This document shows, one piece after another, positions 17,078 through 26,178 of a stretch of 64,000 bases of DNA. The DNA lies in contig NZ_SWLZ01000010.1 of assembly GCF_005502275.1 (NCBI RefSeq), positions 62,001 through 126,000 on the forward strand. Direction: 5' to 3'. The position numbers and the translations under genes were made by a program. Each line of letters opens with the position of its first letter. Within the stretch, counting starts at the first letter, position 1. The notes under the pieces are model-generated. The model did not search any database. It saw only the letters and a list, made by a program, of their open reading frames with translations, and had not been told where the DNA came from. This DNA is from Robertmurraya siralis. GTDB lineage: Bacteria > Bacillota > Bacilli > Bacillales > Cytobacillaceae.

Positions 17078-18976
17078 ATGAATATAAGTACTTTTGAAAA
17101 ATTACAATTCAACGAATTAAAAGAGATCGTAAAAAATTATTGCATTAGTGGATTAGGCAAACAACTAATTGATAAATTACTGCCTAGCTCTAACTTAAAA
17201 ATTGTCAAGCAGCGCTTAACCGAAACATCTGAAGCACGGGTTATACTTGATGCAGGAGGAAACGTACCATTTATAGGTGTTTCTAACATTGAACACATTA
17301 TCGCTAAATTGGAAAAAGGCATCATTTTAGATCCAGCAGAGCTTATAAGTATTTCCGACTTTTTACGGGGATGCCGAAAGATTAAACATTTCATGATCAA
17401 TAAAGAATTTTCTGCACCTACATTAGCGTCCTATGCTAATTCCATGACAGAATTCATGGAGATAGAAGAGGAAATTAATTTATCGATTAAAAACAATCAG
17501 GTTGACTCGTCCGCCAGCAAAGAACTCAAACGTATTCGCGACCATATCACAACAACTGAACAAAAAATAAAAGAACGTTTAAATAAATTCTTAAACAGCA
17601 GCGTAAATAGAAAATATATTCAGGAATTCATGATTTGTATAAAAGATGACCGTTATACAATACCTATAAAAGCCTCATACAAAAATCAAGTACAGGGAAC
17701 CGTTATTGAAATATCTTCTAAAGGTTCGACAGTCTTTATGGAACTTAATGTGGTCGGAAAATTAAGTGGTGAATTAGCAACTTTAAAATCTGAAGAAGCT
17801 ATGTTGGAATATCAAATACTAGCCACTTTAACGGGGCTAGTGACAGAAAATCTCCAGCTTATTAAAATTAATATCGAGCTTATCTCCCTTTACGATATGA
17901 CTTTTGCCAAAGCCAAATACAGCAAGCATGTTGATGGAATTGAGCCAAAAATCAATAATTTTGGAAAGATGAACTTAATCAATTGCAAGCATCCATTATT
18001 ATCAGGTCATGTTGTTCCGCTTCAATTTCAGATTGGAGGCAGTTATCGAAGCTTGATCATTACTGGACCTAATGCGGGAGGAAAAACAATTGTACTGAAG
18101 ACAATTGGTCTTGTTACTTTAGCTACTATGTCCGGGTTCCATATTACAGCTTCTAAAGAATCGGAAATTGCAGTATTTGACCATATTTTTGTAGATATCG
18201 GTGACAATCAGAGTTTAGAAAATGCACTAAGTACATTCTCTTCACACATGAAAAACATATCAGAGATACTTCAATCGGTTAACAACAATACACTTTTACT
18301 ATTTGATGAGATTGGCAGTGGAACAGAACCAAACGAAGGGGCAGCTTTAGCAATCTCCCTATTAGAAGAGTTTTATCTAAAAGGATGTATTACTGTTGCC
18401 ACAACGCATTATGGAGAAATAAAACGTTTTTCCGAAATGCATAGTGATTTTATGAACGCTGCCATGCAATTTGATAATGAAACATTGGAACCATTATATA
18501 AGCTTCTCATCGGAAAATCCGGAGATAGTAATGCATTATGGATCTCACGGAGAATGAACATTCCGGAAAATGTTCTAAAAAGAGCCGAAGATTATATGAA
18601 AAAGAAAGAATATCGATTGGAACAACTAAATGAAAGCAAAATCAAAAAGCCAAATATAGTTGTTGAAAAAGCAGAGAATATTATCAATTACCAAAAAGGG
18701 GATCGTGTCAAACTACTTGACTATGACGACTTCGGAATTGTGTACAAAGAAAGGGACAAGTACTATAACGTTACTGTGTTTTATCAAAATCAATTTATTG
18801 AGATAAATGAAAAACGACTGTCTTTAGAATTAAAAGCTACAGAATTATATCCAGAGGGCTATGATTTAGACACTTTATTCATTGATTATAAAACCAGAAA
18901 ACTAAATCATGATATTGAACGAGGTTCAAAAAAGGCACTTCGTAAAATTCATAGAGAAATACGAAAAGATAAGTAA
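17078..18976 (+). CDS. MutS2-like ATPase lacking the Smr nuclease domain
   Basis: The protein has 632 residues; full MutS2 has about 785. The N-terminal core and clamp are followed by the MutS ATPase: GPNAGGKTIVLKT (Walker A, about residue 330), DIGDNQSLENALSTFSSHM, LLLFDEIGSGTEPNEGAAL (Walker B) and TTHYGEIK. A KOW-like segment follows (NYQKGDRVKLLDYDDFGIV, about 545-565). The C-terminal Smr nuclease of true MutS2 is absent and replaced by a basic tail. MutS2 acts on collided ribosomes (family knowledge), so a ribosome-related role is plausible but inferred. GGAGAG lies 8 nt before the ATG. The gene stands alone between its own attenuator and a strong terminator. Confidence 0.85.
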   Translation: MNISTFEKLQFNELKEIVKNYCISGLGKQLIDKLLPSSNLKIVKQRLTETSEARVILDAGGNVPFIGVSNIEHIIAKLEKGIILDPAELISISDFLRGCRKIKHFMINKEFSAPTLASYANSMTEFMEIEEEINLSIKNNQVDSSASKELKRIRDHITTTEQKIKERLNKFLNSSVNRKYIQEFMICIKDDRYTIPIKASYKNQVQGTVIEISSKGSTVFMELNVVGKLSGELATLKSEEAMLEYQILATLTGLVTENLQLIKINIELISLYDMTFAKAKYSKHVDGIEPKINNFGKMNLINCKHPLLSGHVVPLQFQIGGSYRSLIITGPNAGGKTIVLKTIGLVTLATMSGFHITASKESEIAVFDHIFVDIGDNQSLENALSTFSSHMKNISEILQSVNNNTLLLFDEIGSGTEPNEGAALAISLLEEFYLKGCITVATTHYGEIKRFSEMHSDFMNAAMQFDNETLEPLYKLLIGKSGDSNALWISRRMNIPENVLKRAEDYMKKKEYRLEQLNESKIKKPNIVVEKAENIINYQKGDRVKLLDYDDFGIVYKERDKYYNVTVFYQNQFIEINEKRLSLELKATELYPEGYDLDTLFIDYKTRKLNHDIERGSKKALRKIHREIRKDK

Positions 18977-19086
18977 ATAAAAAGAAAGGCGTAACAGAGG
19001 ATTTATTTTTAAAGAATGTACACAAAGTAATGTTTAAAAGTCAATTCAGGAATAAGTTAGTATATTAAATTCGGGAGTGTTATTTA

Positions 19087-19137
19087 AACTATGTAAGTAA
19101 GAATGAGTATGGCTTCTTACTTACATAGTTTTTTTCT
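19087..19137 (+). terminator. Strong terminator after the MutS2-like gene
   Basis: AACTATGTAAGTAAGAA (19087-19103) pairs exactly with its complement at 19114-19130, followed by TTTTTTT. It is a 17-bp stem with a 10-nt loop. Confidence 0.9.
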
Positions 19138-19974
19138 TAATGAATAATAAGGATAAAACTAAGGAAGTGTTTGATGGGAAATGACCAGAAAGCTGTAATC
19201 CGTAGAATTAACACTGCTAACCTATGCTTAATTTCGTTATCCAGATAAGTTGAAATACCCAATAATACGAACTTTAAACATTTTTCGGGAAATGTTACCT
19301 ATTATTCGATATAGATTAACTTAAACTCAAAATGAATCCTATTAAATAATAACTCATAACCATTTTCCAACTTCTATTATTAGTATTTAAAAATTTCGAG
19401 ATTACCACAAGGATGAAGAAATTCCGAAAACAATTGGACCACTCTGGCTTGTTCTGTTATAACTTTTCCTCATACAGACATAGATCGCTAAAATTAAGCT
19501 TCCCTTGTACTCATAAACAGCTCATGCGGACATGGAACGCCAAAATTATGCTTTCCTTGTCCTCATAATAAGTTCTTGAAGATTCAGGACGTCTAGTTTA
19601 AACTATGTTGTTTAAGATGTATCGCACCATGATGTTCATATTATTTAATCTCTTTTAATAAGACTGATGATGTAGCCCTATGAATTTCGCAATATATTCT
19701 CCCCCTCCGTTCCCTGTAATATCGAAAAAAATAGCATTAAATCTACAAAAAATAAATGACATAATCAACATAACAGCGAAAATTGAGCATAAGTTTTATT
19801 ACATTAGAATCGCTGGAAAAGAGTGACAACTGAACTTGCTACCATTTTAACCATTAAAAAAGACTGAACAATAAAAACTTTTCAGTCCATAAATATATTC
19901 TCTAATTTCGTAACCTTACCATCTTCTATATTCGTAATTACCTTATATTAGCTATTAACTTCTTGAAGAATTAG
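19138..19974. other. Long non-coding stretch with two further 52-bp-type hairpin units
   Basis: Units related to the 15.6-kb array start at 19507 (GTACTCATA, with CATGCGGACA downstream) and 19559 (GTCCTCATA), again 52 bp apart; a shortened unit precedes them at about 19466. A minus-strand frame ending GNGGGEYIAKFIGLHHQ (19677-19740) looks like the tail of some protein but has no ribosome site or full-length context. Otherwise nothing is recognised. Confidence 0.5.
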
Positions 19975-20079
19975 CTAGCCTGAGATTGGGGCATTTTTAA
20001 AGGCAATTATTCCAATAATAGCAAAAATAACAAATAAAACCAAAATCGAAATCAAGATCATTTTTAATCTTCGAGTCAT
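19975..20079 (-). CDS. Short single-helix membrane peptide
   Basis: The peptide is MTRRLKMILISILVLFVIFA followed by IIGIIAFKNAPISG, 34 residues with a basic start and one long hydrophobic helix. AGGAGG lies about 11 nt before this ATG; an ATG nine bases earlier (20088) is too close to it. It begins about 60 bp downstream of the secreted protein at 20138 on the same strand, so the two are probably co-transcribed. No family is recognised; an immunity or accessory peptide is one guess. Confidence 0.5.
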   Translation of the reverse strand: MTRRLKMILISILVLFVIFAIIGIIAFKNAPISG

Positions 20080-20137
20080 CGTAATCATTCCCTCCTGCAA
20101 TTCAATTAAAAGTAACGACTGGGTAAAACACTTTTTA

Positions 20138-20881
20138 TTATTGCCTATAGAACGACCCCGACGATTTACCTTTTGCCCCACCTTCAACTTTAATAATTAT
20201 GGTACCTATTTGAATCCCCCAATCAGTACCTATTATACCAATTTTATAATTGAAAGTTCCTGAACCATAATACTTACCACCACTTACATAACCAGATTGA
20301 CCTTCCTTTGTTGTGGTAACAGCAGGATTAAAATGTCTATTAACATAAGCATTTGTGCTTAGATGCTTTGTTGCTCCACTTGAATTATATTCGTATGTCC
20401 CATCTATTTTATACTCTGTCCAATTAATTCCCATAGCAGTCAAAACACCTTTATGAGATACCGTGCGACTATTTGCAAATATAGAGATTGATGGTGTACT
20501 TTCAATCATTTCATAAGTTAAATTAGGATCATTTCCTTCAAAAGTTTCTGTTAATAATTTTTGCGGGTTTCTCATGTAATCTAAAAATTTTACTTGATCA
20601 TCATAACTTAATTCTAGGAAATCCTCTAATGTTTTTTTTGCATCGTTGACTGTAGCATTAATTTCTTGTTCCGGAATTTGAAATGATGCTGCATCTTCCT
20701 TATCATAATTCTTCAAGTAATTAATATAATTTTCAGGAGTTTCAAGATATACAAAAGGATTTTCGGTATTTGTTTCTTGTGTAGTTTCGGCAGATGTTTT
20801 CAAACTAAACACGAAGAAAAAAGTCAAAAACAGAACAGCAATTAACAGGAGCGATTTAGAACCATTTTTACGTAAAGCCAT
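20138..20881 (-). CDS. Secreted protein of unknown function
   Basis: The product has about 247 residues from an ATG at 20881, with GGAGGG 8 nt upstream. A clear signal peptide (KSLLLIAVLFLTFFFVFSLKTSAE) ends at about residue 32. The first half of the mature part is helical and acidic. The second half is glycine- and aromatic-rich with strand character (VSGGKYYGSGTFNYKIGIIG, TDWGIQIGTIIIKVEGG) and ends GSFYRQ. No catalytic motif is visible. The fold pattern and the following small membrane peptide recall secreted bacteriocin-like pairs, but I cannot assign a family. Confidence 0.6.
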   Translation of the reverse strand: MALRKNGSKSLLLIAVLFLTFFFVFSLKTSAETTQETNTENPFVYLETPENYINYLKNYDKEDAASFQIPEQEINATVNDAKKTLEDFLELSYDDQVKFLDYMRNPQKLLTETFEGNDPNLTYEMIESTPSISIFANSRTVSHKGVLTAMGINWTEYKIDGTYEYNSSGATKHLSTNAYVNRHFNPAVTTTKEGQSGYVSGGKYYGSGTFNYKIGIIGTDWGIQIGTIIIKVEGGAKGKSSGSFYRQ

Positions 20882-21099
20882 TTCTATCACCCTCCTAATT
20901 ATGTTAAATATTACCTTTACAATATTACAATATAATAAACCAAAAACTCTGTCAACCTAATTTTGGAAATTTATAGTCCCTTCAAAAAAGATGAATTTGC
21001 TGAGATAAAGTCAGCACCAAAAAGAAAACTCAAAACACCACGCTTAAAAAATAAGCTAGATATTTTTTCAAGAAAACAATACACCGTTTATTAAGTCAG
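20882..21099. other. AT-rich promoter region
   Basis: The region upstream of the secreted-protein gene is very AT-rich and should hold its promoter. I could not pick a single convincing -35/-10 pair, and no gene is seen. Confidence 0.3.
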
Positions 21100-21367
21100 A
21101 CTCAGAGCAGATTTCCATTTTATCCAAAGGAATACGGATGAAATTTTCAATTGCAATCGCCCTGTCCCATCATGTTGACTTTCTGATCATGGTCGAACCA
21201 ACAAGTGGACTTGATCCACTTTTTCGGGATGAATTAATGGAAGTACTTTTAGATTTTGTTAAGGAGAAAGGCAGAAATGTATTTTTACTACACTTATTAC
21301 CTCTGATTTAGATAAAGTTGCAGATATGCTTCTATTAATTGACAAAGGCAAAATTTATTTATTCTAG
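21100..21367 (+). pseudogene. ABC transporter ATP-binding protein fragment (YtrB/YhcH-like)
   Basis: The plus strand reads QISILSKGIRMKFSIAIALS, then LIMVEPTSGLDPLFRDELME, then stops; the next frame continues TSDLDKVADMLLLIDKGKIYLF. These are the ABC signature region, Walker B and switch region of an exporter ATPase. The Walker A half is missing, and the Walker B aspartate just before the catalytic Glu is a valine. It is a truncated, frameshifted relic next to the IS110 element. Confidence 0.7.
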
Positions 21368-21554
21368 TGATTTTTTATTGCCAGTTTTCTTTTATATAAT
21401 CATGCAGTTCCGGCCCCTACGCCCTTGCGTAAAGTTTTCTTTCTACAAAAAGAGGCTTTCTAATAGAAGGTCTCAATTATAGAAAGCTCTTATTACGCTG
21501 TATTGGGCATTTAAACTATGTATTGTAATAGCAGTATATTTTAGTATCTAAAAA

Positions 21555-21600
21555 AAGCCCTTCAACAACCCAATGGGTGTCTATTGAAGGGCTTCTGATT
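21555..21600 (-). terminator. Terminator downstream of the IS110 transposase
   Basis: AAGCCCTTCAA (21555-21565) and TTGAAGGGCTT (21584-21594) form an 11-bp stem. On the minus strand it is followed by a run of seven T. It lies 160 bp past the transposase stop codon. Confidence 0.75.
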
Positions 21601-21750
21601 ATCGGAGCTTATTAAACTAAACCAGCTAATAGGAGTCAAGAACTTCTTATTAAAATATTTTTTCTACCGTGTTATACTTTTTGAAGGCACGCCAAATAAC
21701 CCTCCAAATTCCGTTTGGTAGGTTTTTCATTAGTTGCTTTTTCTTGTTGA

Positions 21751-22953
21751 TTAAGCCAAATCTAGGAATTGCTCATTTCTTTTTAGGATTGCATAAATCC
21801 AGTGTAAAAGCTTGTTTACGCAAGCTATCATCGCTACTTTTGAAGGCTTTCCTTCTTTTCGTTTCCGATCATAATACTCTTTTAGCTTCTTGTTCCTGGA
21901 GCTTCTTATACCGCATAATACGGCCATATACAAAGCGTGCCGTAATCGGCTTGAACCTCGTTTGGTAATATGATTTATCGTAGCGGTGAACTTACCTGAT
22001 GAATGGACACTTGGATCTATTCCTGCGTAAGCTACAAGTTTCTTAGGGTGATTAAACCGGTCAATTTCTCCGATTTCGGAAATAATCGTTGCCGCGATTT
22101 TTTCTCCTATACCCGGAATTGACTGGATTATCTTACATTCTTCAATTTCTTCTGCCAGGACATCTATCTGTCTCTCCAAGCTGGATAGGTGTTCCTGGTA
22201 TTGAAGAAGCATATTGATGTACATATCCAAACTGAACAACTGGCTCTCATAAACACCTTGTTGGAAAGGATTCCGCTTAGCTGAAGCCATTAATTTAGCT
22301 GCCTTCTCCGTCATCCAACTTTGGGACCGTTTAATACGCATTTCCTCAATTCGTGACATTATCTTTTCTTCCCCTGCCATCAGTATATCTTCAGATGTCG
22401 GAAACTCTTTTAATATTTTGAGAGAAACTTTCGAAAATAAATCCCCGAAAACTCCCCTGTATTCAGGAAATATCTGATCAAGAAGGGTATGGAACTGAAG
22501 TTTTGCTTGGATGTAAAGGTTCGTAACGGTTTCATATTGCCTTGACAATGTTCTCAGATTTAGAAGTCTCAGTCCTCTTTTCTTATACGGCTCAAATTCT
22601 TCCTTGTAATAAAGAACACAAAGTTGATATGCATCAATCGCATCAGTCTTTACCTTTCTAAGGCTTGTTTTCTTAGCTTGATAAGAAATAATTGGATTAA
22701 CCAAGATGTATAGATACTGACTTCCTTCAAGACATTGAATAATTGGTGTATGGTAATGTCCTGTAGATTCAAGAATAACTGCTGGTCTAACCCCAGTATT
22801 TCTCTCTATCTCTCTCAAAAAAGAAATAAGCGAATCTAAATCCTCCTTGGTATGCTTTACACTAAAACTTTTCCCGAATGGCTTGTCTTTATCCAAAAAA
22901 GCCTGTACCTCACTTTCTCCTTTGGCTACATCTAAGCCAATGACTGGATTCAT
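21751..22953 (-). CDS. IS110-family transposase (DEDD recombinase)
   Basis: The product has about 400 residues from the ATG at 22953, with GAGGAGAG upstream; a longer frame starting at 22980 has no such site. The N-terminal RuvC-like domain shows the DEDD residues: IGLDVAKGE, VILESTGHYH and KVKTDAIDA. The C-terminal Tnp_20 domain shows IQSIPGIGEKIAATIISEIG, FNHPKKLVAYAGIDP, then SSGKF and ITKRGSSRLRHALYMA; the serine before GK is in the position of the catalytic Ser. It appears full length and intact. Confidence 0.93.
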   Translation of the reverse strand: MNPVIGLDVAKGESEVQAFLDKDKPFGKSFSVKHTKEDLDSLISFLREIERNTGVRPAVILESTGHYHTPIIQCLEGSQYLYILVNPIISYQAKKTSLRKVKTDAIDAYQLCVLYYKEEFEPYKKRGLRLLNLRTLSRQYETVTNLYIQAKLQFHTLLDQIFPEYRGVFGDLFSKVSLKILKEFPTSEDILMAGEEKIMSRIEEMRIKRSQSWMTEKAAKLMASAKRNPFQQGVYESQLFSLDMYINMLLQYQEHLSSLERQIDVLAEEIEECKIIQSIPGIGEKIAATIISEIGEIDRFNHPKKLVAYAGIDPSVHSSGKFTATINHITKRGSSRLRHALYMAVLCGIRSSRNKKLKEYYDRKRKEGKPSKVAMIACVNKLLHWIYAILKRNEQFLDLA

Positions 22954-22984
22954 TAATATCTCTCCTCTAGTTTTATTCACCAGT

Positions 22985-23150
22985 AACCCCTATACCTTCC
23001 TGTAGTTACATAGCTTCGCTTGTTATACGAGATCATTTGTCCCAACCAGCCTCAAACATCATTCTACAAGTAGGGGGTGAACAGTTTAGTTGACGAGATC
23101 TAACTCCCACGCACCCGTACGTTCTACCCTGGCTACTGAAATAATAGGTC
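22985..23150 (-). ncRNA. Probable IS110 bridge RNA
   Basis: The region upstream of the transposase on the minus strand is less AT-rich than its surroundings and begins with a phrase such as GTAGAACGTACGGGTGCGTG. In the IS110 group, the non-coding end next to the start of the transposase encodes a structured bridge RNA that recognises target and donor DNA (established for IS621). Position and character fit, but I have not folded it; the boundaries are estimates. Confidence 0.5.
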
Positions 23151-23670
23151 CTATAAAAAAAAGAGCAACCAGTAAAATCTGGTTAACTCTATAATACGAA
23201 AACACCCGTTAGTGAAAACTGGAAATATGTTTTAGTGAGGTGTAAATTCTATTCAGGATTATTATCAAATCAGGTTTAACTGTTATCCCAGAATGTGAAC
23301 CTTCCTTTAGAGATATATTTTGGGCGTTATAATGCACAGTAGGAATAAGCTATTCACTCTCCCGTGCTAATGATTATAACACTTGCTATTAGTATCTACT
23401 ACTAATTTACAGACCAATTAAATTTATCATTCAACTGATCTGCACGTTTTATATCTGAGATTCCTTAATAAAACGCCCTTAATTAAGATAGACCCATTTC
23501 TGATTAACGCTAGTACTTTTTTCATACACATTATTGAAAATTAAAACATCAAAACTCTTTATAATCGAAAGTAAGTTATTCCACGAGCTTGCCCGATTGT
23601 GGAATAAAGAAATACTCTATTAAGCAACTTGTTTTAATAACTGGTTGCTCCATTAAACGATTGCACCCTG
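23151..23670. other. Non-coding stretch beside the IS110 element
   Basis: An imperfect hairpin (GAGCAACCAG, then CTGGTTAACTC, about 23163-23190) may be a terminator. A plus-strand fragment ending GLTVIPECEPSFRDIFWAL (23273-23332) reads like the tail of a lost protein, but it cannot be identified. No intact gene is seen. Confidence 0.4.
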
Positions 23671-24216
23671 TTACTTGAATAACTTATACCAATACAAAGT
23701 GGTCACTATATTTGGATTATAGGACTGTTTCATTGTGTCAACTCCACCTAGGATGAATCCTTGTTTCACATAAAATCTGCATGCTCCAAGATTATCATCT
23801 TGAGCCTCTAGTGACATTCCGATAAGCTTTCTTTGTTTTGCCCACTCTTCCGCTTTAGTTAAGAGCAACTTCCCGATTCCATATCCTCTAAATTCTTTTT
23901 TGGTCGCGATATTTTCAATATAACAGAAGCGATTCCAATCCTTAATGATTCTAATTTGCCCAATGCAATGATTATTCTTATAGGCTAAAAAAAGAGCCTT
24001 ATCTTCCCGGTTTATATATTGGCTCCAATCAAGTTTATCATCTGGGAAACGAATTTCTTTTGTTTCATCGAATAGATTCTCTTCAAAAGACCATTTTCCT
24101 GATTGAAAACTGGGTACAACCTTACCAAACACTTTAAAATCATCATTTGTTTTATTGATGTCATCAATTAATTCATTCTTTAATGGAGTAATTATGATTT
24201 CCTCTGCCATATTCAT
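23671..24216 (-). CDS. satA: Streptothricin N-acetyltransferase (SatA-like GNAT)
   Basis: The protein has 181 residues. It aligns well by eye with Bacillus SatA (YyaR): INKTNDDFKVFGKVVPSF near the start, NHCIGQIRIIKDWNRFCYIENIAT, the acetyl-CoA motif EFRGYGIGKLLL, EWAKQRKLIGMSLEAQDDNLGACRFY, and GGVDTM near the end. SatA acetylates the beta-lysine amine of streptothricin and confers resistance (family knowledge). GAAGGTG lies 6 nt before the ATG. Its natural substrate in this organism is not proven. Confidence 0.85.
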   Translation of the reverse strand: MNMAEEIIITPLKNELIDDINKTNDDFKVFGKVVPSFQSGKWSFEENLFDETKEIRFPDDKLDWSQYINREDKALFLAYKNNHCIGQIRIIKDWNRFCYIENIATKKEFRGYGIGKLLLTKAEEWAKQRKLIGMSLEAQDDNLGACRFYVKQGFILGGVDTMKQSYNPNIVTTLYWYKLFK

Positions 24217-24400
24217 TTTGACACCTTCCCAAACCGAAAACTAAACCCTATTCAACATTACTGCTCTGTTAATGCAATAAGCAATCGCTTCGCCATTATG
24301 TAAAATCTTACATTTTTATTGAATAATAATTTAATAACCATAGCGCCATAAACCATTACGTTCCTGTATAGAATCATTTTGTATAGTTCTGTCTAATAAA

Positions 24401-24446
24401 AAACAAATGAAGAAAAATGAGTTATTTTCTTCATTTGTTTTTTTAG
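24401..24446. terminator. Bidirectional terminator
   Basis: AAACAAATGAAGAAAA (24401-24416) pairs exactly with TTTTCTTCATTTGTTT (24425-24440), with a T-run on both strands. On the minus strand it ends the flavin reductase transcript. Confidence 0.9.
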
Positions 24447-24472
24447 ATTGGAACTTTTCAGACAGCTCGATC

Positions 24473-25027
24473 TCAGCTAGTTCCCGTTCTGACTAATTTC
24501 TTGCGTAATTGCTCAGCTGCTGTCAAGGCAGCATTATCATGTAAGATCTCTCCTGGTTTACTTCCCTTTCCTAAAATATAACCATCCAATTTCCCACCAA
24601 AATAACCCATTATATGCTGAAACGAAAGAACTAGGGGTAAACCTTTTATATGTGGTTCATCACCACCCACCGCAATCAGGAAAGCTTTCTTGCTTCCCAT
24701 TTCTTGACGGAACTGAGGGAACTCAGAATCTCTCAACGTTTCAGTCCAGCGATCGACAAAATTCTTCATAAGACCAGACATCGTGTACCAGTAAATCGGG
24801 GTGGCAAAAATCAGAACATCATGTGCCATGACTCGTTTAATAACACTATTATAGTCATCTCCTAGATCTTGAAAGCCCCTTTCAGAATGACGTTGATCGT
24901 CGATTGGAAGAATATGATAATCGCGCAAATAAATTTTCTCACTCTGCAATCCTTCAATCGCATATTCAGTTAGTTGCTCTGTATTTCCGTTCTGCCGTGC
25001 ACCACCGTAAATCACCGCTATCGACAT
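24473..25027 (-). CDS. NAD(P)H-dependent FMN reductase / flavodoxin-fold oxidoreductase
   Basis: The protein has 184 residues. The flavodoxin-like fold is shown by the phosphate-binding loop GGARQNGNTEQL near the start and by LIFATPIYWYTMSGLMKNFVDRW, the typical NADPH:FMN reductase motif (TPxYxxxxSGxxKxxxDR). It resembles the B. subtilis YwqN group. Its physiological partner is unknown. AAAGGACGGG precedes the ATG. It is a single gene ending at a strong terminator. Confidence 0.85.
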   Translation of the reverse strand: MSIAVIYGGARQNGNTEQLTEYAIEGLQSEKIYLRDYHILPIDDQRHSERGFQDLGDDYNSVIKRVMAHDVLIFATPIYWYTMSGLMKNFVDRWTETLRDSEFPQFRQEMGSKKAFLIAVGGDEPHIKGLPLVLSFQHIMGYFGGKLDGYILGKGSKPGEILHDNAALTAAEQLRKKLVRTGTS

Positions 25028-25177
25028 ATTACCCGTCCTTTCATGTTGAGCATGTATTTGTAAAAAATATCTAATATCATTGTAACAAGTTCTTATCAGA
25101 AAGAAAAAAAAAGCGATTTTCTTTGCTGTCGGCTAAATAGATATACAAAATCATCCAGAACTCAATGGTTTCAATGT

Positions 25178-26062
25178 TCAATGATTTTTCAATTTTTTAT
25201 ATGCTAATGGGGTCATATTCATCCATTTACGAAATTTTTCAATGAAATAACTTGTGCTGTTAAATCCCACCTGATATGCCACGTCAGTAACATTAGAATC
25301 CGGTTGTTGCAGTAGAATTAAACTTTTTTGAATCCGATATTCACTCACATATGTTAACGGCGTTGTATTTAACATTCGCTTGAAATAACGGCAACATTCG
25401 GAACGGCTTATCTTCCCTGCTTCGGCGATATCATCTAAAAGAATCTTTTCATCATAGTGAAGATGAATCCAATTTAGCATCTGCTTTATTCGTTGATTCT
25501 TTCGCATTTCTTTCTGTTCGTGTTCTAATGTGATTCCATTCATAATGAGATTTTTCCAAATGAATGCAAGCTGCACACATATGTCGATCTCAAAGAATGG
25601 CGGGCAGCTTTTTATTATTTGATTGATCTTCAACAAGGAAGTCAATATATTATTGGCCCAAGTCTCAGTTGGAAGTAAGTGTAAAAATGGGATATTTGTA
25701 GCCTCGACATATGGTGCGACAAGAGTTGTATAAAGTTCTTGCGATAAAACGAAATTAGGAGCGACATTTAAACAAATATAGGTGCAGCCAGAATTATTCT
25801 CCTCTCTTGCCATATGGACACAACCACTATTAATAAAGAGCCCTTCCCCTTTTTCAACCTTGATATTTATCTCATTAATTTGAAACATGGCTTCCCCTTT
25901 GACAAGGTACACAAATTGAAACTCATTATGCCAATGTAGCGGTATATATCCATGGATATTATCGTGAATCGTAGTTTCATAGCATGCCAGTGGTAATTCA
26001 CGCATTCGATGCTCCGTTAATTCTTTTAAAGTGCCATCGATCTTAAAATTCTTAATTTGCAT
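25178..26062 (-). CDS. AraC-family transcriptional regulator with cupin sensor domain
   Basis: The protein has 294 residues. The N-terminal cupin-like domain contains IPLHWHNEFQFVYLVKG. The C-terminal 100 residues carry the two AraC helix-turn-helix motifs: ILLDDIAEAGKISRSECCRYFKRMLNTTP and VTDVAYQVGFNSTSYFIEKFRKWMNMTP. The gene is divergent from the EamA exporter, which is probably its target. GAGGTT lies 8 nt before the ATG. Confidence 0.92.
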   Translation of the reverse strand: MQIKNFKIDGTLKELTEHRMRELPLACYETTIHDNIHGYIPLHWHNEFQFVYLVKGEAMFQINEINIKVEKGEGLFINSGCVHMAREENNSGCTYICLNVAPNFVLSQELYTTLVAPYVEATNIPFLHLLPTETWANNILTSLLKINQIIKSCPPFFEIDICVQLAFIWKNLIMNGITLEHEQKEMRKNQRIKQMLNWIHLHYDEKILLDDIAEAGKISRSECCRYFKRMLNTTPLTYVSEYRIQKSLILLQQPDSNVTDVAYQVGFNSTSYFIEKFRKWMNMTPLAYKKLKNH

Positions 26063-26178
26063 CGCATAACCTCAATATATTTATATTTTTACATTCGATT
26101 TTTGTATTTTTTTAAGGGTTTACAGCTTATTATTGATTATATTGTAGCACTATTTTTATATTGAAGGTGGAGAAAAAA

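Larger units (their letters stand above)
21600..23155 (-). mobile_element. IS110-family insertion sequence
   Basis: The element consists of one intact transposase gene plus a non-coding region of about 200 bp upstream. IS110 elements have no long terminal inverted repeats, so the ends cannot be fixed here; the outer limits given are approximate. On the left it adjoins a truncated ABC ATPase gene; on the right it is followed by a non-coding stretch with a fragment-like frame. Confidence 0.75.

Noticed and set aside
19677-19770. A 35-codon minus-strand frame ending GEYIAKFIGLHHQ
   Set aside because: No ribosome site; it may be a relic of a longer protein and is not supported as a gene.
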